A DNA stretch of 64,000 nt. Origin: Phytohabitans houttuyneae (GTDB lineage: Bacteria; Actinomycetota; Actinomycetes; Mycobacteriales; Micromonosporaceae). The position numbers were made by a program, and so were the translations under genes. Location: NCBI RefSeq assembly GCF_011764425.1, contig NZ_BLPF01000001.1, forward strand, positions 2,037,001-2,101,000, written 5' to 3'. The notes under the pieces are model-generated. The model worked only from the letters and a program-made list of their open reading frames with translations, was not told the DNA's origin and ran no database searches. Of the stretch, positions 9,011 through 19,443 are shown in pieces; position 1 is the first letter of the stretch; every line of letters begins with the position of its first letter.

Positions 9011-9091
9011 GTCTGTCTCTTTCGTTCGCGTGGGCGTTACCGGGTCCATCCTGCCGTGTCCGGGTAACGGCGTGGGACGTACCCTCACCCC

Positions 9092-9571
9092 GTGGAGGAG
9101 TATGCCGAACGCCTGACCGTCCCGTGGTGGCTGTGGCTGCCGGGTCTCGGCGCCGCGGGCCTCCTCGCGGCCGAGATCTGGATGGGCTCCTCGGGGGTGC
9201 GCTCGTGGCTCCCGTTCGTCGTGCTGCTGCCGCTGGCGGTGGCCGGCCTGTGGTGGGTGGGCCGCATCCGGATCCGGGTGGCCGGTGGCGAGCTGTACGT
9301 CGACGACGCCCACCTCCCGGTGCGCTTCGTCGCGGACGCGGTGCCGCTCGACGTCGCCGGCCGGCGCGAGGTGCTCGGTGTGGGTGCCGATCCGCTGGCC
9401 TTCGTCGTGCAGCGGCCGTGGATCGGCGGGGCGGTGCAGGTGGTGCTCGACGACCCCGCGGACCCCACGCCGTACTGGGTGGTCAGCTCCCGCCACCCCA
9501 CGCTGCTGGCCGCCGCGCTGCTGGCCGCCCGCGACGCGGTCCGCACGCCGGACGAAGCCGGCACGTCCTAG
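9092..9571 (+). CDS. DUF3093 membrane protein
   Basis: A 159-residue protein with two N-terminal membrane helices ([20 protein letters not shown] and [18 protein letters not shown]) and a soluble beta-rich C-terminal part. It matches the actinobacterial DUF3093 family, found next to dut. Function unknown. The start is GTG at 9092. The last 4 nt overlap the 3' end of the convergent gene at 9568-10341. Confidence 0.85.
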   Translation: MEEYAERLTVPWWLWLPGLGAAGLLAAEIWMGSSGVRSWLPFVVLLPLAVAGLWWVGRIRIRVAGGELYVDDAHLPVRFVADAVPLDVAGRREVLGVGADPLAFVVQRPWIGGAVQVVLDDPADPTPYWVVSSRHPTLLAAALLAARDAVRTPDEAGTS

Positions 9572-10341
9572 TCGACGACCCGGCCCTCGATCGCTCCGCG
9601 GCCGCGCTGTCGCAGGTCGTCGCGGATCCGGTCGCCGAGGAGCTGCGTCGCCCTCCGGTTCAGGTAGCCGGCGACCGCGGCGCCGGTAAGCAGCGGCCCG
9701 AGCGTGGTCAGGTTGCGCCCGAAGCGGCGCAGCAGGCGGTCGCGCAGTTCCTTGCGGGCGGCAGTGCCGAGGACGGCGCCCACGCCGACGCCCGGCATCA
9801 GCGGGTTGAACCCGCGCTGCTGCGACCACGCGTGGATCAGGTGCATCGCGCGCTGCGGCCCGGTGCCGGGCACCGGGTTCCCGTACACCTCGTGCAGCTC
9901 GCCGATCAGCTTGATCTCGACGGCCACCACGGCGACCGTCTCGGCGGCGAGGAGCACGGGCGCGGTCAGCAGGGTGGGCGTCGCCGCCCACTCGACCGCG
10001 GCGATACCGCCGCCGGCCGCACCCACACCGGCCGTCACGCGGCTGGCGTTGCGGACGAGCCGCTCGGCGAGCGCGTCGCCCTCCAGGCCGTCGTGGTGGC
10101 GGCGGAGCGTCTCCAGGTCGCGGACCGGAATGTACGGCGCGACGTCGGCCAACGTGTCGGCCATCCATCTGACGACCGTCTTGGGCCGGAACATCGTGCC
10201 GATCCGGCGCACGGGCACCGCGCGGGCGACGCGGCGCAGCAGCCGCTTTCGCTCGGACTCGGGCACGTCCTCCCGGCTGAGCTCGGCGATGGCCTTGCTC
10301 AGCTCGGGGTCTACTCCGGACTCCGGAACTCCGTCCGTCAC
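9568..10341 (-). CDS. Conserved actinobacterial protein, possibly EcsC-like
   Basis: A 257-residue protein with a charged N-terminal half ([20 protein letters not shown]) and a central Ala/Thr/Val-rich stretch (about 108-145, [20 protein letters not shown]) that could insert into or lie on a membrane. The segment [17 protein letters not shown] resembles EcsC-family proteins, but I cannot confirm this. A GTG at 10341 starts the gene. It converges with the DUF3093 gene with a 4-nt overlap and is followed upstream by the DUF4193 gene on the same strand. Confidence 0.65.
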   Translation of the reverse strand: MTDGVPESGVDPELSKAIAELSREDVPESERKRLLRRVARAVPVRRIGTMFRPKTVVRWMADTLADVAPYIPVRDLETLRRHHDGLEGDALAERLVRNASRVTAGVGAAGGGIAAVEWAATPTLLTAPVLLAAETVAVVAVEIKLIGELHEVYGNPVPGTGPQRAMHLIHAWSQQRGFNPLMPGVGVGAVLGTAARKELRDRLLRRFGRNLTTLGPLLTGAAVAGYLNRRATQLLGDRIRDDLRQRGRGAIEGRVVD

Positions 10342-10354
10342 GGCGTCGACCTGG

Positions 10355-10651
10355 TCAGGCGCACTCGGTGCAGATCAGCTCGCCATTGCGCTCGTATGCC
10401 AGCTGGCTCCGGTGGTGCACCAGGAAGCAGCGTGCGCAGCGGAACTCGTCCTGCTGCATCGGCAGCACCTTGACGGTCAGCTCTTCGTCGGCGAGGTCGG
10501 CTCCGGGCAGTTCGAAGCTTTCGGCTACCTCGGCTTCGTCCACGTCCACGGCGCCCGACTGTGAGTCGACACGCCGTGCCTTGAGCTCCTCCAGGCTGTC
10601 CTCGCCGAGGTCGACCTCGTCGCGACGCGGTGCGTCGTAGTCGGTGGCCAT
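10355..10651 (-). CDS. DUF4193 zinc-ribbon protein
   Basis: A 98-residue acidic protein ending in a four-cysteine zinc site: FRCARCFLVHHRSQL then ELICTECA. It matches the small actinobacterial DUF4193 family (Rv2699c type), strongly conserved and of unknown function. The acidic N-terminal half and the zinc ribbon suggest a protein-protein or RNA polymerase contact role, which is inference only. It starts at ATG 10651 with GGGAG upstream. The next gene on the right is divergent. Confidence 0.85.
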   Translation of the reverse strand: MATDYDAPRRDEVDLGEDSLEELKARRVDSQSGAVDVDEAEVAESFELPGADLADEELTVKVLPMQQDEFRCARCFLVHHRSQLAYERNGELICTECA

Positions 10652-10944
10652 CGGTTGTCACTCTCCCGTTCGTGTGTCGCTTCCGGATGTAACCCGGACG
10701 ACGATGTTTCTGTGCCCAACTGTGGGCGGCGTACCTTACCGCCCCGCGAGCGAGGCATGTATACCGCCCCTGTGGGATGCATGTACGCCCCCGCGCGCGA
10801 AGTTGTTCCCAATGTGACTCAGGCGACACGAAGATAGGGGTACCCGCTCCCGACACACGGGCAACACACCGGCGACTCGACCTGTTTCGCGGCATTGCGT
10901 GCCACCGTCCGCGCGACCGGCCACCAGGCGCTAACCTCACCGGC

Positions 10945-11481
10945 ATGACCTTTGCCCGAGTGCGAGCGCTCGTCGTCGTCGGCGTACTGGTCGTGTTCGC
11001 GCTGGTCTTTGTCGGGGTCGCGCTCGTGCGCGACTCGCAGGGTGGCGAGGTCGCGGCGGCCAGCTGCCCGGAGGGTTGGCCGAAGGGCGACCTGGTGCTT
11101 CGCGAGGCGAAAGACATCAAGATCAACGTCTACAACGCGACAGACACCGTCGGCCTCGCCGACTCCGTTGCCCAGGACTTCACCGGCCGCGAGTTCCAGG
11201 TGAAGAAGAAGGGCAACGACCCGTCGAAGAAGGCGGTCGAGGGTGTCGCCCTCCTGCGGTACGGGCCGAAGGCCATCGGGTCGTCCCAGGTGATCCAGGC
11301 GTTCTTCCTCGGCAAGGCCGACACGCAGTACGACCCGAAGCGCGAGGACGACCTCGTCGACGTGGTGCTCGGCGACCAGTTCCAGCAGCTGGCCACGCCC
11401 ACCGAGGTCAACCAGTCGCTCGTCGACCTCGGCAGCCCGCAGCTGCCGCCCGGCACCTGCGCGGCCAAGACGGAGGCCTGA
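10945..11481 (+). CDS. Cei-like envelope protein (LytR_C domain)
   Basis: A 178-residue protein with an N-terminal membrane anchor (VRALVVVGVLVVFALVFVGV, residues 6-25) and an extracytoplasmic domain of LytR C-terminal type (KINVYNATDTVGLADSVAQD). It corresponds in position and type to mycobacterial Rv2700/Cei, needed for envelope integrity. The ATG at 10945 was chosen because it places the basic MTFARVRA segment directly before the helix. It stands between DUF4193 and suhB, as in mycobacteria. Confidence 0.75.
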   Translation: MTFARVRALVVVGVLVVFALVFVGVALVRDSQGGEVAAASCPEGWPKGDLVLREAKDIKINVYNATDTVGLADSVAQDFTGREFQVKKKGNDPSKKAVEGVALLRYGPKAIGSSQVIQAFFLGKADTQYDPKREDDLVDVVLGDQFQQLATPTEVNQSLVDLGSPQLPPGTCAAKTEA

Positions 11482-11520
11482 GCGGCGACTCAGGGGCCCC
11501 CGCGAGGGTCCACGGTGGCC

Positions 11521-12317
11521 TCAGGGACCCCCGGCGGCGTCCAGCTCGGCCAGGCGGTCGTGGAGCGGCTTGAAGAGCGCCGGCGGTGCGGCGACCACCA
11601 TGTCCACCCCGGGCGGTGCGCCGCCGAGGCCGGCGACCACGAGACCCGCCTCGGTGGCGACCAGGCCGCCCGCGGCGTGGTCCCAGGGGTTCAGCCCCTT
11701 CTCGTAGTACGCGTCGAGCTGCCCGCCCGCCGCCGCGCACAGGTCGAGCGCGGCCGAGCCGAAGCGCCGGATGTCCCGCACGTGCCCGAGCAGGCCGTGC
11801 AGCACGCCGGCCTGGTGCACGCGGCGGGCCGGGTCGTACCCGAACCCGGTGCCGACCAGCGCCTGGGCGAGCTCGGTCTGCGGCGAGCCGTGCAGCCGCT
11901 CGCCGTCCCGGAAGGCGCCACCCCGAGCGTCGCCGTCCACTCCACGCCGGTCGCCGGGTTTCGCACGACACCGGCCACCACACGCCCTTCCACCTCGGCG
12001 GCGAGCGACACCGCGTACTGCGGGAGGTCGTAGAGGTAGTTCACCGTGCCGTCGATCGGGTCGAGGATCCACCGCACCTCACCCCGGGCGCCGCTCGCCC
12101 CGTACTCCTCGCCGAGCACCACGTCGCGCGGCCGCCGTACCCGCAAAACGTCGACCACCTGGCGCTCGACGGCGCGGTCCGCCGCGGTCACGACGTCGGT
12201 GTCGGTGCTCTTGGTGGCGATGCCGGAGACCCCCTCGACGCGCATCCGGCGGGCGGTCTCGCCCGCCTCTCTGACGATTTCCACAGCGAGCACGAGCAGC
12301 TCGGCCGCGTCCGGCAT
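11521..12317 (-). pseudogene. suhB: Inositol-1-monophosphatase (SuhB family), frameshifted
   Basis: Two overlapping minus-strand frames together encode a full-length (about 265-residue) Mg2+-dependent inositol monophosphatase. The first frame has the metal-binding motifs LGEEYG and WILDPIDGTVNY; the second has WDHAAGGLVATEAG. The switch is at the run CCCC (11921-11924 on the plus strand). One extra G on the coding strand would give TLGGGAFRDGERLH and a total length divisible by 3. A sequencing or assembly error is the likeliest cause, since the rest is free of other damage. The enzyme would supply inositol for phosphatidylinositol and mycothiol. Confidence 0.85.
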
Positions 12318-12588
12318 CCCTGACCCCCTAGAAACCGCGGTCGGCCCGTATCATCCTGTCAGAGCTTAGAAAAGACCGTTTGCGGCGGCCCCCGGAGCCG
12401 CTCCCCCGGCGTGCGCCGCGGGATGATCGCCGCAGACAGCGTTACAATTCACGCTGCCCACCGCGACGCGGACCGCCACCGCCCGGACGGCCCGCGAGAC
12501 GGGGGCTCCCACAAAACCGGCCAGCTCGTCACCTCGTGCTGTGCTGGCTGGTTGGCCGCGTTCGTACATCGCCTCCGGAAGGTCATTC

Positions 12589-14217
12589 GTGACAGAGCCT
12601 CGCCACACCGGCGCCGACGTTCGTTCGATCACCGACTCACTGATCGCCCACGCCGAGCGCGCCGGTGGCCAGCTGACCTCGGCGGAGGTCACGCAGACCG
12701 TGGAGGCCGCCGCGGTGACGCCGGCCGAGGCCAAGAAGATCCTGCGGGCTCTTGCCGAGCGTGGCGTGACCGTGGTGTGGGACGGCTCCGTCAGCACCCG
12801 CCGCCGCGTCTCCGCGGCGCGGTCCGCGACCCCGGCGTCGAAGGCGACGACCGCCAAGGCGACAAAGACCGCGGCCAAGAAGGCGCCGGTGCCCAAACCG
12901 GCACCCGGCGAGGAGGCCACCGTGACTCCGCTGAAGAAGGCCGCGCCCGCGGCCGACGCCTCGGCCCGCCCCGCGAAGGCCGCCAAGGCCGCGAAGGCGG
13001 CGCCCAAGCCCGCTGACCCGGACGCCGCGCCGACCACCGGCCCGGCCAAGGCGGCGAAGGCCACGAAGGCCGCGCCCGGCGAGCAGCCCGCCGACGGCAC
13101 CCCGCCCGAGGGCGAGGTCGAGGACATCGATCCCGAGGCGCTGGCCGCCGAGATCGAGGACGTCGTCGTCGAGGCCGAGCCGGCCGAGCTGGCCGAGGCC
13201 GCGCAGGCCGACGCCACCGCCGACAGCAACGACTTCGAGTGGGACGACGAGGAGTCCGAGGCGCTCAAGCAGGCGCGCCGCGACGCCGAGCTCACCGCCT
13301 CCGCCGACTCGGTCCGTGCCTACCTCAAGCAGATCGGCAAGGTCCCCCTGCTGAACGCGGAGCAGGAGGTCGAGCTCGCCAAGCGCATCGAGGCCGGGCT
13401 GTACGCGGCGGAGCGCCTGCGCGCCGCCGAGGAGGGCGAGGAGAAGCTCCCCACCCAGATGCACCGCGACCTGAGCTGGATCGGGCGCGACGGCGAGCGG
13501 GCGAAAAACCACCTGCTCGAGGCCAACCTGCGGCTCGTCGTGTCGCTCGCCAAGCGGTACACCGGTCGTGGCATGGCCTTCCTCGACCTCATCCAGGAAG
13601 GCAACCTCGGCCTCATCCGCGCCGTCGAAAAATTCGACTACACCAAGGGCTACAAGTTCTCCACATACGCCACCTGGTGGATCCGCCAAGCCATCACCCG
13701 CGCCATGGCCGACCAAGCCCGCACCATCCGCATCCCAGTGCACATGGTCGAAGTGATCAACAAGCTCGGTCGCATACAGCGCGAGCTGCTCCAGGACCTG
13801 GGCCGCGAGCCCACCCCGGAGGAGCTGGCCAAGGAGATGGACATCACACCGGAAAAGGTGCTGGAGATCCAGCAGTACGCCCGGGAGCCCATCTCGCTCG
13901 ACCAGACCATCGGCGACGAGGGCGACAGCCAGCTCGGCGACTTCATCGAGGACTCCGAGGCCGTGGTGGCGGTCGACGCGGTGAGCTTCTCGCTGCTGCA
14001 GGACCAGCTTCAGCAGGTCCTCCAGACGCTCTCCGAGCGGGAGGCCGGCGTGGTCCGGCTGCGCTTCGGCCTCACCGACGGCCAGCCGCGCACGCTCGAC
14101 GAGATCGGCCAGGTCTACGGCGTGACACGCGAGCGCATTCGCCAGATCGAGTCGAAGACGATGTCAAAGTTGCGACACCCGTCGCGGTCCCAGGTGCTCC
14201 GCGATTACCTCGATTGA
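12589..14217 (+). CDS. rpoD: Principal sigma factor (RpoD/HrdB/SigA)
   Basis: A 542-residue group-1 sigma-70 factor. After a short N-terminal domain comes a long Ala/Lys/Pro-rich low-complexity stretch (about 78-170, with repeats of AAKAAKA) and an acidic segment. Region 1.2 begins near 240 ([16 protein letters not shown]), region 2 near 305-385 ([33 protein letters not shown]), and the region 4 helix-turn-helix near 505-537 ([20 protein letters not shown]). The start GTG at 12589 has GGAAGG 6-7 nt upstream. Bases 13,547-13,751 are identical to the second sigma gene at 36,560-36,764. Confidence 0.93.
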   Translation: MTEPRHTGADVRSITDSLIAHAERAGGQLTSAEVTQTVEAAAVTPAEAKKILRALAERGVTVVWDGSVSTRRRVSAARSATPASKATTAKATKTAAKKAPVPKPAPGEEATVTPLKKAAPAADASARPAKAAKAAKAAPKPADPDAAPTTGPAKAAKATKAAPGEQPADGTPPEGEVEDIDPEALAAEIEDVVVEAEPAELAEAAQADATADSNDFEWDDEESEALKQARRDAELTASADSVRAYLKQIGKVPLLNAEQEVELAKRIEAGLYAAERLRAAEEGEEKLPTQMHRDLSWIGRDGERAKNHLLEANLRLVVSLAKRYTGRGMAFLDLIQEGNLGLIRAVEKFDYTKGYKFSTYATWWIRQAITRAMADQARTIRIPVHMVEVINKLGRIQRELLQDLGREPTPEELAKEMDITPEKVLEIQQYAREPISLDQTIGDEGDSQLGDFIEDSEAVVAVDAVSFSLLQDQLQQVLQTLSEREAGVVRLRFGLTDGQPRTLDEIGQVYGVTRERIRQIESKTMSKLRHPSRSQVLRDYLD

Positions 14218-14251
14218 GGGACGTTCGTCAACAGAGCGTGTCGCTTTGAAC

Positions 14252-14275
14252 ACCACGCGTACATCACGGCGTGGT
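14252..14275 (+). terminator. Hairpin after rpoD
   Basis: A 7-bp perfect stem (ACCACGC / GCGTGGT) with a 10-nt loop starts 35 nt after the rpoD stop. It lacks a U-tract, as is usual for actinomycete terminators. Confidence 0.45.
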
Positions 14276-14463
14276 CATCTCGCCGTTGCCCAGATGTGAT
14301 CGTTGACGTGGCACCCTTGTCGCACGGCACACTGTCGGTACCCGGGTGTGACCTCGGTCCCCAGAGGGCACTCCGGGAAGGCAGCACCCCCCAAGGGTGT
14401 TGGACGATAGGTGAGCAAGGACCGAAGAACGTGTTCATCGGTGACGACCAGAGGAGGAAGGCG

Positions 14464-14703
14464 ATGACCCCGACCCTCACGCCGCCGCCCGAAACGGCGG
14501 CCCCGCCAGCCGCCGATGAACGGTGCGACCGCTGTAGCGCGGCTGGCAAGCTGCGAATCACCCTGGCGGGTGGAAGCGAGCTGGTGTTCTGTGGGCACCA
14601 CGCGAACAAGTACGCCGAGGATCTCGTGAAGATCACGGTCCAGTTCGTGTCCGACCCGGAGTTCAACTGGCGAGGCGCCGACCTGATGGCCAACTCGAAC
14701 TAG
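14464..14703 (+). CDS. DUF7455 zinc-binding small protein
   Basis: A 79-residue protein with a Pro-rich N-terminus and a small metal-site domain: ERCDRCSAAGKLRI then ELVFCGHHANKYAEDL, i.e. CxxC paired with CGHH. This is the conserved actinobacterial family downstream of sigA (Rv2708c type), function unknown. The ATG at 14464 is preceded by GAGGAGGAAG at 14451-14460, an excellent ribosome-binding site. A very strong hairpin terminator follows. Confidence 0.85.
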   Translation: MTPTLTPPPETAAPPAADERCDRCSAAGKLRITLAGGSELVFCGHHANKYAEDLVKITVQFVSDPEFNWRGADLMANSN

Positions 14704-14721
14704 CCAGGTTCAACAACCGCA

Positions 14722-14773
14722 CACACAGACGCAAACCGGCCGGAGGAGGTGTGCCTCCGGCCGGTTCTGTGTG
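14722..14773 (+). terminator. Strong rho-independent-type terminator
   Basis: A 13-bp perfect stem (AACCGGCCGGAGG / CCTCCGGCCGGTT, 14734-14766) with a 7-nt loop. It is extended by an outer 7-bp stem CACACAG / CTGTGTG with a 5-nt bulge on the left side. It lies 19 nt after the DUF7455 stop. Confidence 0.85.
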
Positions 14774-14921
14774 CTCTGACGGGTTCCGCTCTAAGCGAAC
14801 GCTCCTCGGCCGTCCCATCCCGATCCGGGCGTTTCCCACCTCACTGGGGTGAGTCGCCGTTTTCGCGGGATAGCTGCGGCCCGCGCAGCGGGCCTCGCGG
14901 GCCGGCGCGACCGACCGGCCC

Positions 14922-16631
14922 CTACAGCGTCTGCACCGTGGCGATGCGCTCTTCGAGCTGCTCGATCGTTGCCTGGGCGCTCGGCGGGCCGCCGCACAGG
15001 CGGCGCAACTCTGCGTGGATCTTGCCGTGGGGCAGGCCGGTGCGGTGGTGGTGGGCGTTCACCAGGGAGTTGAGCTGGCGGCGCAGCGCGATCCGGCGCT
15101 CGCCCGCCGTGCGTGGCCCCGCGGGCTGCGCGGGCACGCCGCCGGCCGGTGCGGGTGCCTTCGTGCGGCGCTGGGCGGCCATCTGGTCGGCCTGGCGCTT
15201 GTTGAGCAGCAGGGCCACCTGCTCGGCCGTGAGCAGGCCGGGAAGCCCCAGGTACTCCTCCTCCTCGGGCGTGCCCGCCTGCGCGCCCGTGCCGAACGAG
15301 GCGCCGTCGAAGATGACCTGGTCGAGCTCGGCCGTGGCGGAGAGCGCCTCGAACCGCTTTTCCAGCTCGCCGCTCGCCTTCTCGGCGCGCTGCGCGCGCT
15401 CGAAGAGCTCCTCTTCCTCGGAGGCGCGCCGCTCGCCGAGCACGTGGTCGCGCTCGGCCTCCATCTCGCTCGCCAGGCCCAGCAGGTGCGGCACGCTCGG
15501 CAGGAAGACCGAGGCGGTCTCGCCGGGGCGGCGGGCGCGCACGAACCGGCCGATCGCCTGCGCGAAGTAGAGGGGCGTGGAGGCGCTCGTCGCGTACACC
15601 CCGACGGCCAGGCGCGGGATGTCGACGCCCTCGGAGACCATCCGAACGGCCACCAGCCAGCGCTGGTCCGACGCGGCGAACTGGGCGATGCGCGCCGAAG
15701 CGCCCTGGTCGTCGGAGAGCACCACGACCGCCTTCTCGCCGGTGACCCGCTCGATCAGCCGCGCGTACGCCCTCGCGGCCTGCTGGTCGGAGGCGATCAC
15801 CAGCCCGCCCGCGTCGGCCATGCCGCCGACCCGCAGCACCTGCAGGCGCGCGTCGGCCGCCCGCAGCACCTGGGGCATCCACTCGCCGGTCGGGTCGAGG
15901 GCGGTGCGCCACGCCTGTGCCACGAGGTCCTGCGTCATCGGCTCGCCGAGCCGGGCGGCCAGCTCGTCGCCGGCGCTGGTGCGCCACCTGGTCTCGCCGG
16001 AGTACGCCAGGAAGATCACCGGCCGCACCACGCCCTCGCGGAGGGCGTCGGAGTAGCCGTACACCGAGTCGGAGCGGGACCGCTGGAGCCCGTCAGAGCC
16101 CCGCTCGTACGTCACGAAGGGGATGGGGTTGTCGTCGGACCGGAACGGGGTCCCGGTGAGCATGAGGCGGCGTACGGCGGGCTCGAAGGCCGCCCGCACA
16201 CCCTCGCCCCACGAGCGCGAGTCGCCGGCGTGGTGGATCTCGTCGAGGATCACCAGCGTGCGGCGGGTCATCGTGCGGCGGCGGTGCACCTGGGGAGCGA
16301 TGCCCACCTGCGCATACGTCACCACGGCGCCGTGGAAGTCGGTCGAGGAGTGGATGTCCGCATTGCGGAACGAGGCGTCCAGCTGGATGCCCACCCGCGC
16401 CGCCGAAGCCGCCCACTGGATCTTCAGGTGCTCGGTCGGCGCCACCACGGTGACCGCCTCGACCGTGCCGTCGACGAGCAGCTCGGCCGCGATGCGCAGC
16501 GCGAAGGTCGTCTTTCCGGCGCCGGGCGTGGCCACCGCCATGAAGTCCTCGCTGCGACGCCGCAGGTACTCCACCATCGCCTTGCGCTGCCAGGCCCGAA
16601 GCGGTGGAAAGTCGTCCAACGCCAGTCGCAC
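14922..16631 (-). CDS. DEAD/DEAH-box superfamily 2 helicase
   Basis: A 569-residue ATP-dependent nucleic-acid helicase or translocase. Motifs are in order: Q-type RAWQRKAM (about 14), Walker A ATPGAGKTT (about 34-42), VVAPTEHLKIQW, DEAH-type LVILDEIHHAGDS (about 128), LTGTPFRSDD (motif III), and the second RecA domain with MVSEGVDIP and IGRFVRARR (motifs V and VI). The C-terminal 150 residues form an acidic coiled-coil-like region and a helical tail. The GTG at 16631 is chosen because AAGGGGG lies 6-7 nt before it; a GTG at 16649 is less well placed. Homologues are single-gene and widespread in actinobacteria; the substrate is unknown. Confidence 0.85.
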   Translation of the reverse strand: MRLALDDFPPLRAWQRKAMVEYLRRRSEDFMAVATPGAGKTTFALRIAAELLVDGTVEAVTVVAPTEHLKIQWAASAARVGIQLDASFRNADIHSSTDFHGAVVTYAQVGIAPQVHRRRTMTRRTLVILDEIHHAGDSRSWGEGVRAAFEPAVRRLMLTGTPFRSDDNPIPFVTYERGSDGLQRSRSDSVYGYSDALREGVVRPVIFLAYSGETRWRTSAGDELAARLGEPMTQDLVAQAWRTALDPTGEWMPQVLRAADARLQVLRVGGMADAGGLVIASDQQAARAYARLIERVTGEKAVVVLSDDQGASARIAQFAASDQRWLVAVRMVSEGVDIPRLAVGVYATSASTPLYFAQAIGRFVRARRPGETASVFLPSVPHLLGLASEMEAERDHVLGERRASEEEELFERAQRAEKASGELEKRFEALSATAELDQVIFDGASFGTGAQAGTPEEEEYLGLPGLLTAEQVALLLNKRQADQMAAQRRTKAPAPAGGVPAQPAGPRTAGERRIALRRQLNSLVNAHHHRTGLPHGKIHAELRRLCGGPPSAQATIEQLEERIATVQTL

Positions 16632-16732
16632 CCGACACCCCCTTGACACACGAAATCGCCCCCGCGCGGAGCGCGAAGGCGGCCCTCAGCATAACCGCGC
16701 GGAGCCTCGGTGGCTGCCACGCGCCACACGCG

Positions 16733-17335
16733 TCACACCGCGGTCGGCGGGAGTGGCGCGGACCATTTGCGGAGGAGTGCGACGAGACGTACCCCGAAAA
16801 TGAGCGCGGCGGGGACCAGCAGCACCACGTTGTGGTGCATCTCGGCGCGCTCCAGCGCGACCACCGCGACCGCGCCGGCGAGCGCGGCGACCGCGTAGAT
16901 CTCGCGCCGCAGGACGACCGGGATCTCGCCGGTGAGCAGGTCGCGCCCGAGGCCGCCGCCGATGCCCACGAGCATGCCGATCAGGCAGGCGCCCACGGCG
17001 GGCACGCCCGCGTCGAGCGCCTTGAGCGTGCCGGTGACGGTGAAGAGGCCGAGCCCGGCGGCGTCGAGCACCAGCACGGTGCGGCGGAGCCGGGCGAGCT
17101 GAGGGTGGAGCCAGAAGGTGGCGGTGGCGACGACGGCGGCGACCGCGGCGTAGCGCCAGTCCTCGAAGGCGAGGGGTGGCACCACGTCGATCACGAGGTC
17201 GCGGAGGATCCCGCCGCCGAGCGCGGCGACGAAACCCACGAAGATCACGCCGAACAGGTCGAGGCGCTTGGCCACCCCGGCCGACGCCCCGGAGGCGGCG
17301 AAGACCGCCACCCCCACGAGGTCAGCGACGAGCAA
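16733..17335 (-). CDS. TRIC-type cation channel family protein (UPF0126)
   Basis: A 200-residue protein with seven hydrophobic segments arranged as two repeats. Each repeat carries the glycine-rich kink motif followed by RD: LGGGILRDLVID (about 41) and IGGGLGRDLLTGE (about 126). This is the signature of prokaryotic TRIC (YicG/UPF0126) homotrimeric cation channels. Its physiological ion is unknown; K+ is likely by analogy. It starts at TTG or an ATG-like codon near 17335 and is 9 nt downstream of the DUF3039 gene on the same strand. Confidence 0.8.
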   Translation of the reverse strand: MLVADLVGVAVFAASGASAGVAKRLDLFGVIFVGFVAALGGGILRDLVIDVVPPLAFEDWRYAAVAAVVATATFWLHPQLARLRRTVLVLDAAGLGLFTVTGTLKALDAGVPAVGACLIGMLVGIGGGLGRDLLTGEIPVVLRREIYAVAALAGAVAVVALERAEMHHNVVLLVPAALIFGVRLVALLRKWSAPLPPTAV

Positions 17336-17344
17336 TTCGACCTG

Positions 17345-17563
17345 TCATTCGGACATCGACTCGTAGATCTCCTTGCACTGCGGGCAGACCGGCGAGCCCT
17401 TCTTGGGCACCTTGGTCACCGGAAAGGTCTCCCCGCACAGCGCGATCACGAAGGTGCCCATGACCGCACTCTCGGCGATCTTCTCTTTACGGACATAGTG
17501 GAACATCTCAGGACCGGTATCGGCGTCCTTGAGATCGGGAAGCTCAAGAACCTCAGTGCTCAC
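17345..17563 (-). CDS. DUF3039 zinc-binding protein
   Basis: A 72-residue protein, STEVLELPDLKDADTGPE..., with FHYVRKEKIAESAVMG and a cysteine pair CPQC near the C-terminus plus a single ALCGE cysteine. It matches the actinobacterial DUF3039 family; function unknown. The GTG at 17563 has GGAGGTG 8 nt upstream. The frame is open further upstream but reads as Arg-rich noise. It is divergent from psuG. Confidence 0.8.
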   Translation of the reverse strand: MSTEVLELPDLKDADTGPEMFHYVRKEKIAESAVMGTFVIALCGETFPVTKVPKKGSPVCPQCKEIYESMSE

Positions 17564-17631
17564 GTGATGACACCTCCAGCCGGTAAGTTTTCCACCTCGG
17601 CGTCGGGCGGTCCAACGCGCCACATACGGTA

Positions 17632-18543
17632 GTGATCGTGACAGACCTTCACATCCGGGTCGGCCCCCATGTCGCCGAGGCGCTGCGCACCGGCCAGCCC
17701 GTCGTGGCCCTCGAGAGCACGATCGTCTCACACGGCCTGCCCCGCCCGGACAACCTTCGGGTGGCCCGCGAGATCGAGCGGGCGGTCCGCGCCACAGGCG
17801 CCGTACCAGCGACGATAGGCATGATCGAGGGCGCGCTCACCGTGGGCCTCGACGACGAGCAGCTGACCCGCCTCGCCACCGCGGACGGCGTCGCCAAGCT
17901 CTCCGTGCGCGACCTCGCCGTCGCGGCCGCCGCCGGCGCGGACGGCGCCACCACGGTCGCCGCCACCAGCGCGGTCGCGGTCGCCGCCGGCATCGGGGTC
18001 TTCGCGACCGGCGGGCTCGGCGGGGTGCACCGCGAGGCCTTCGACGAGTCGAACGACCTCATCACGCTCGCCCGCACCCCCATCACCGTGGTCTGCGCCG
18101 GCGTGAAGTCGATCCTGGACGTGGGCGCCACCCTGGAGCGGCTGGAGACGCTGGGCGTGACCGTCGTCGGGTACGGCACGCGCCGCTTCCCCGGCTTCTA
18201 CATCACCGACGCCGGCTTCGACCTGGACTGGTCGGTGGAGACGCCCGAGCAGGTGGCGGCCGTGATGGCGGCGCGGCGCGCGCAGGGCGTGCACGGCGGC
18301 GGCCTGGTCGTGGCCAACCCGCTCCCGCTCGACGAGCAGCTCGACCCGGAGCTGCACGACCGTACGCTCGCCGAGGGGCTGGAAAAGCTGCGCGGCGAGG
18401 GGATCACGGGCAAGGCGGTGACGCCGTTCCTGCTCGCGCACTTCCACGCCGCGACGGAGGGGCGGAGCCTCGCTGTCAACGTGCGGATCATCCTGCGCAA
18501 CGCCGAGCTCGCCGGCCGCATCGCGGTGGCGGCAGCAGCTTGA
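17632..18543 (+). CDS. psuG: Pseudouridine-5'-phosphate glycosidase
   Basis: A 303-residue enzyme of the PsuG/IndA family that cleaves pseudouridine 5'-phosphate into uracil and ribose 5-phosphate. Conserved stretches include [16 protein letters not shown] (about 26), [20 protein letters not shown] (Lys/Asp chemistry region), and [20 protein letters not shown] (about 153) with the Schiff-base lysine. The start is GTG at 17632 or 17638. Its stop overlaps the start of the PfkB-type kinase (TTGA), which provides the substrate, so the pair is a complete pseudouridine-salvage operon. Confidence 0.92.
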   Translation: MIVTDLHIRVGPHVAEALRTGQPVVALESTIVSHGLPRPDNLRVAREIERAVRATGAVPATIGMIEGALTVGLDDEQLTRLATADGVAKLSVRDLAVAAAAGADGATTVAATSAVAVAAGIGVFATGGLGGVHREAFDESNDLITLARTPITVVCAGVKSILDVGATLERLETLGVTVVGYGTRRFPGFYITDAGFDLDWSVETPEQVAAVMAARRAQGVHGGGLVVANPLPLDEQLDPELHDRTLAEGLEKLRGEGITGKAVTPFLLAHFHAATEGRSLAVNVRIILRNAELAGRIAVAAAA

Positions 18544-19439
18544 TCATCGTCGTCGGAGACCTCGTCACGGACGTGGTTGCGGCGCTCGACGGGGCGCCCG
18601 CGGCGGGCACCGACACGGGCGCGCGGATCCGCTTCGCCGGCGGCGGGCAGGGCGCCAACACCGCCGCGTGGCTGGCCGCCGAGGGCGCACCCGTCACGCT
18701 GGTCGCCGCGGTCGGCGACGACGAGCCGGGCCGGACCCGGGTGGCGGAGCTGGCGGCCGCCGGGGTGCGCTGCGCGGTCCGCGCCCACTCCGGCACGCCC
18801 ACCGGTACCGTCATCGTCCTCAGCCACGACGGCGAGCGCACGATGATCAACGACCGCGGCGCCGGCCTGCTGCTCTCCCCCGCCGACATCGACGCCGCGC
18901 TGGCCGCCGCGCCGGGCGCGCGGCACGTGCACGTCTCCGGGTACCCCCTGCTGGACCCGGCCTCCCGCGGCGCCGGCCTGCGCGCGCTGGCCGCGGCCCG
19001 CGAACATGGGCTGACCACCAGCGTCGACGCGGCGTCCGCGGGCCCGTTGCGGCGCGCGGGCGCCGCCTTCCTGGGTTGGGTACGAGCCATCGACCTCGTC
19101 CTCGCGAACGCCGACGAAGCCGCCGTGCTGGCCGGCGGCACCGACCCGGTCGCGCAAGCTCGCACGCTCGCCACGGTCGCGGTGCACGCGGTGGTGAAGC
19201 GCGGCCCGGCGGGCGCCGTCTGGGCCGGCCCGGACGGCGTGCACGAGGCACCCGGCCGCCCCGCGCACACGGTCGCCGACCCGACCGGTGCCGGCGACGC
19301 CTTCGCCGCGGGCCTGCTCTCCGCCTGGCTCGGCGGCGCGGAGCCGCGGGAGGCGCTGGACCGCGCGGTAGCCCTGGGCACGAAGGCGGTCGGCCTGCTC
19401 GGCGCCCGCCCGCCGCTTGAGGGCCGGGGTTCGCGTTAA
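18540..19439 (+). CDS. psuK: PfkB-family kinase, probable pseudouridine kinase
   Basis: A 299-residue ribokinase-fold sugar kinase. It has the N-terminal GGG motif [15 protein letters not shown] (about 33) and the anion-hole/catalytic motif [12 protein letters not shown] (about 243-254). Linkage to psuG points to phosphorylation of pseudouridine; sequence alone would only give PfkB. The start is TTG at 18540, overlapping the psuG stop by 4 nt, which implies translational coupling. Confidence 0.85.
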   Translation: MIIVVGDLVTDVVAALDGAPAAGTDTGARIRFAGGGQGANTAAWLAAEGAPVTLVAAVGDDEPGRTRVAELAAAGVRCAVRAHSGTPTGTVIVLSHDGERTMINDRGAGLLLSPADIDAALAAAPGARHVHVSGYPLLDPASRGAGLRALAAAREHGLTTSVDAASAGPLRRAGAAFLGWVRAIDLVLANADEAAVLAGGTDPVAQARTLATVAVHAVVKRGPAGAVWAGPDGVHEAPGRPAHTVADPTGAGDAFAAGLLSAWLGGAEPREALDRAVALGTKAVGLLGARPPLEGRGSR

Positions 19440-19443
19440 GTCC

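Noticed and set aside
12420-12448. A sigma-R type promoter (GGGAT and GTT) or TACAAT -10 upstream of rpoD
   Set aside because: The spacing between GGGAT and GTT is 16 instead of 18 and the first motif is imperfect; the TACAAT has no good -35.
14791-15987. A 398-codon Arg/Ala-rich frame on the minus strand
   Set aside because: Out-of-frame shadow of the helicase gene, with no recognisable motif.
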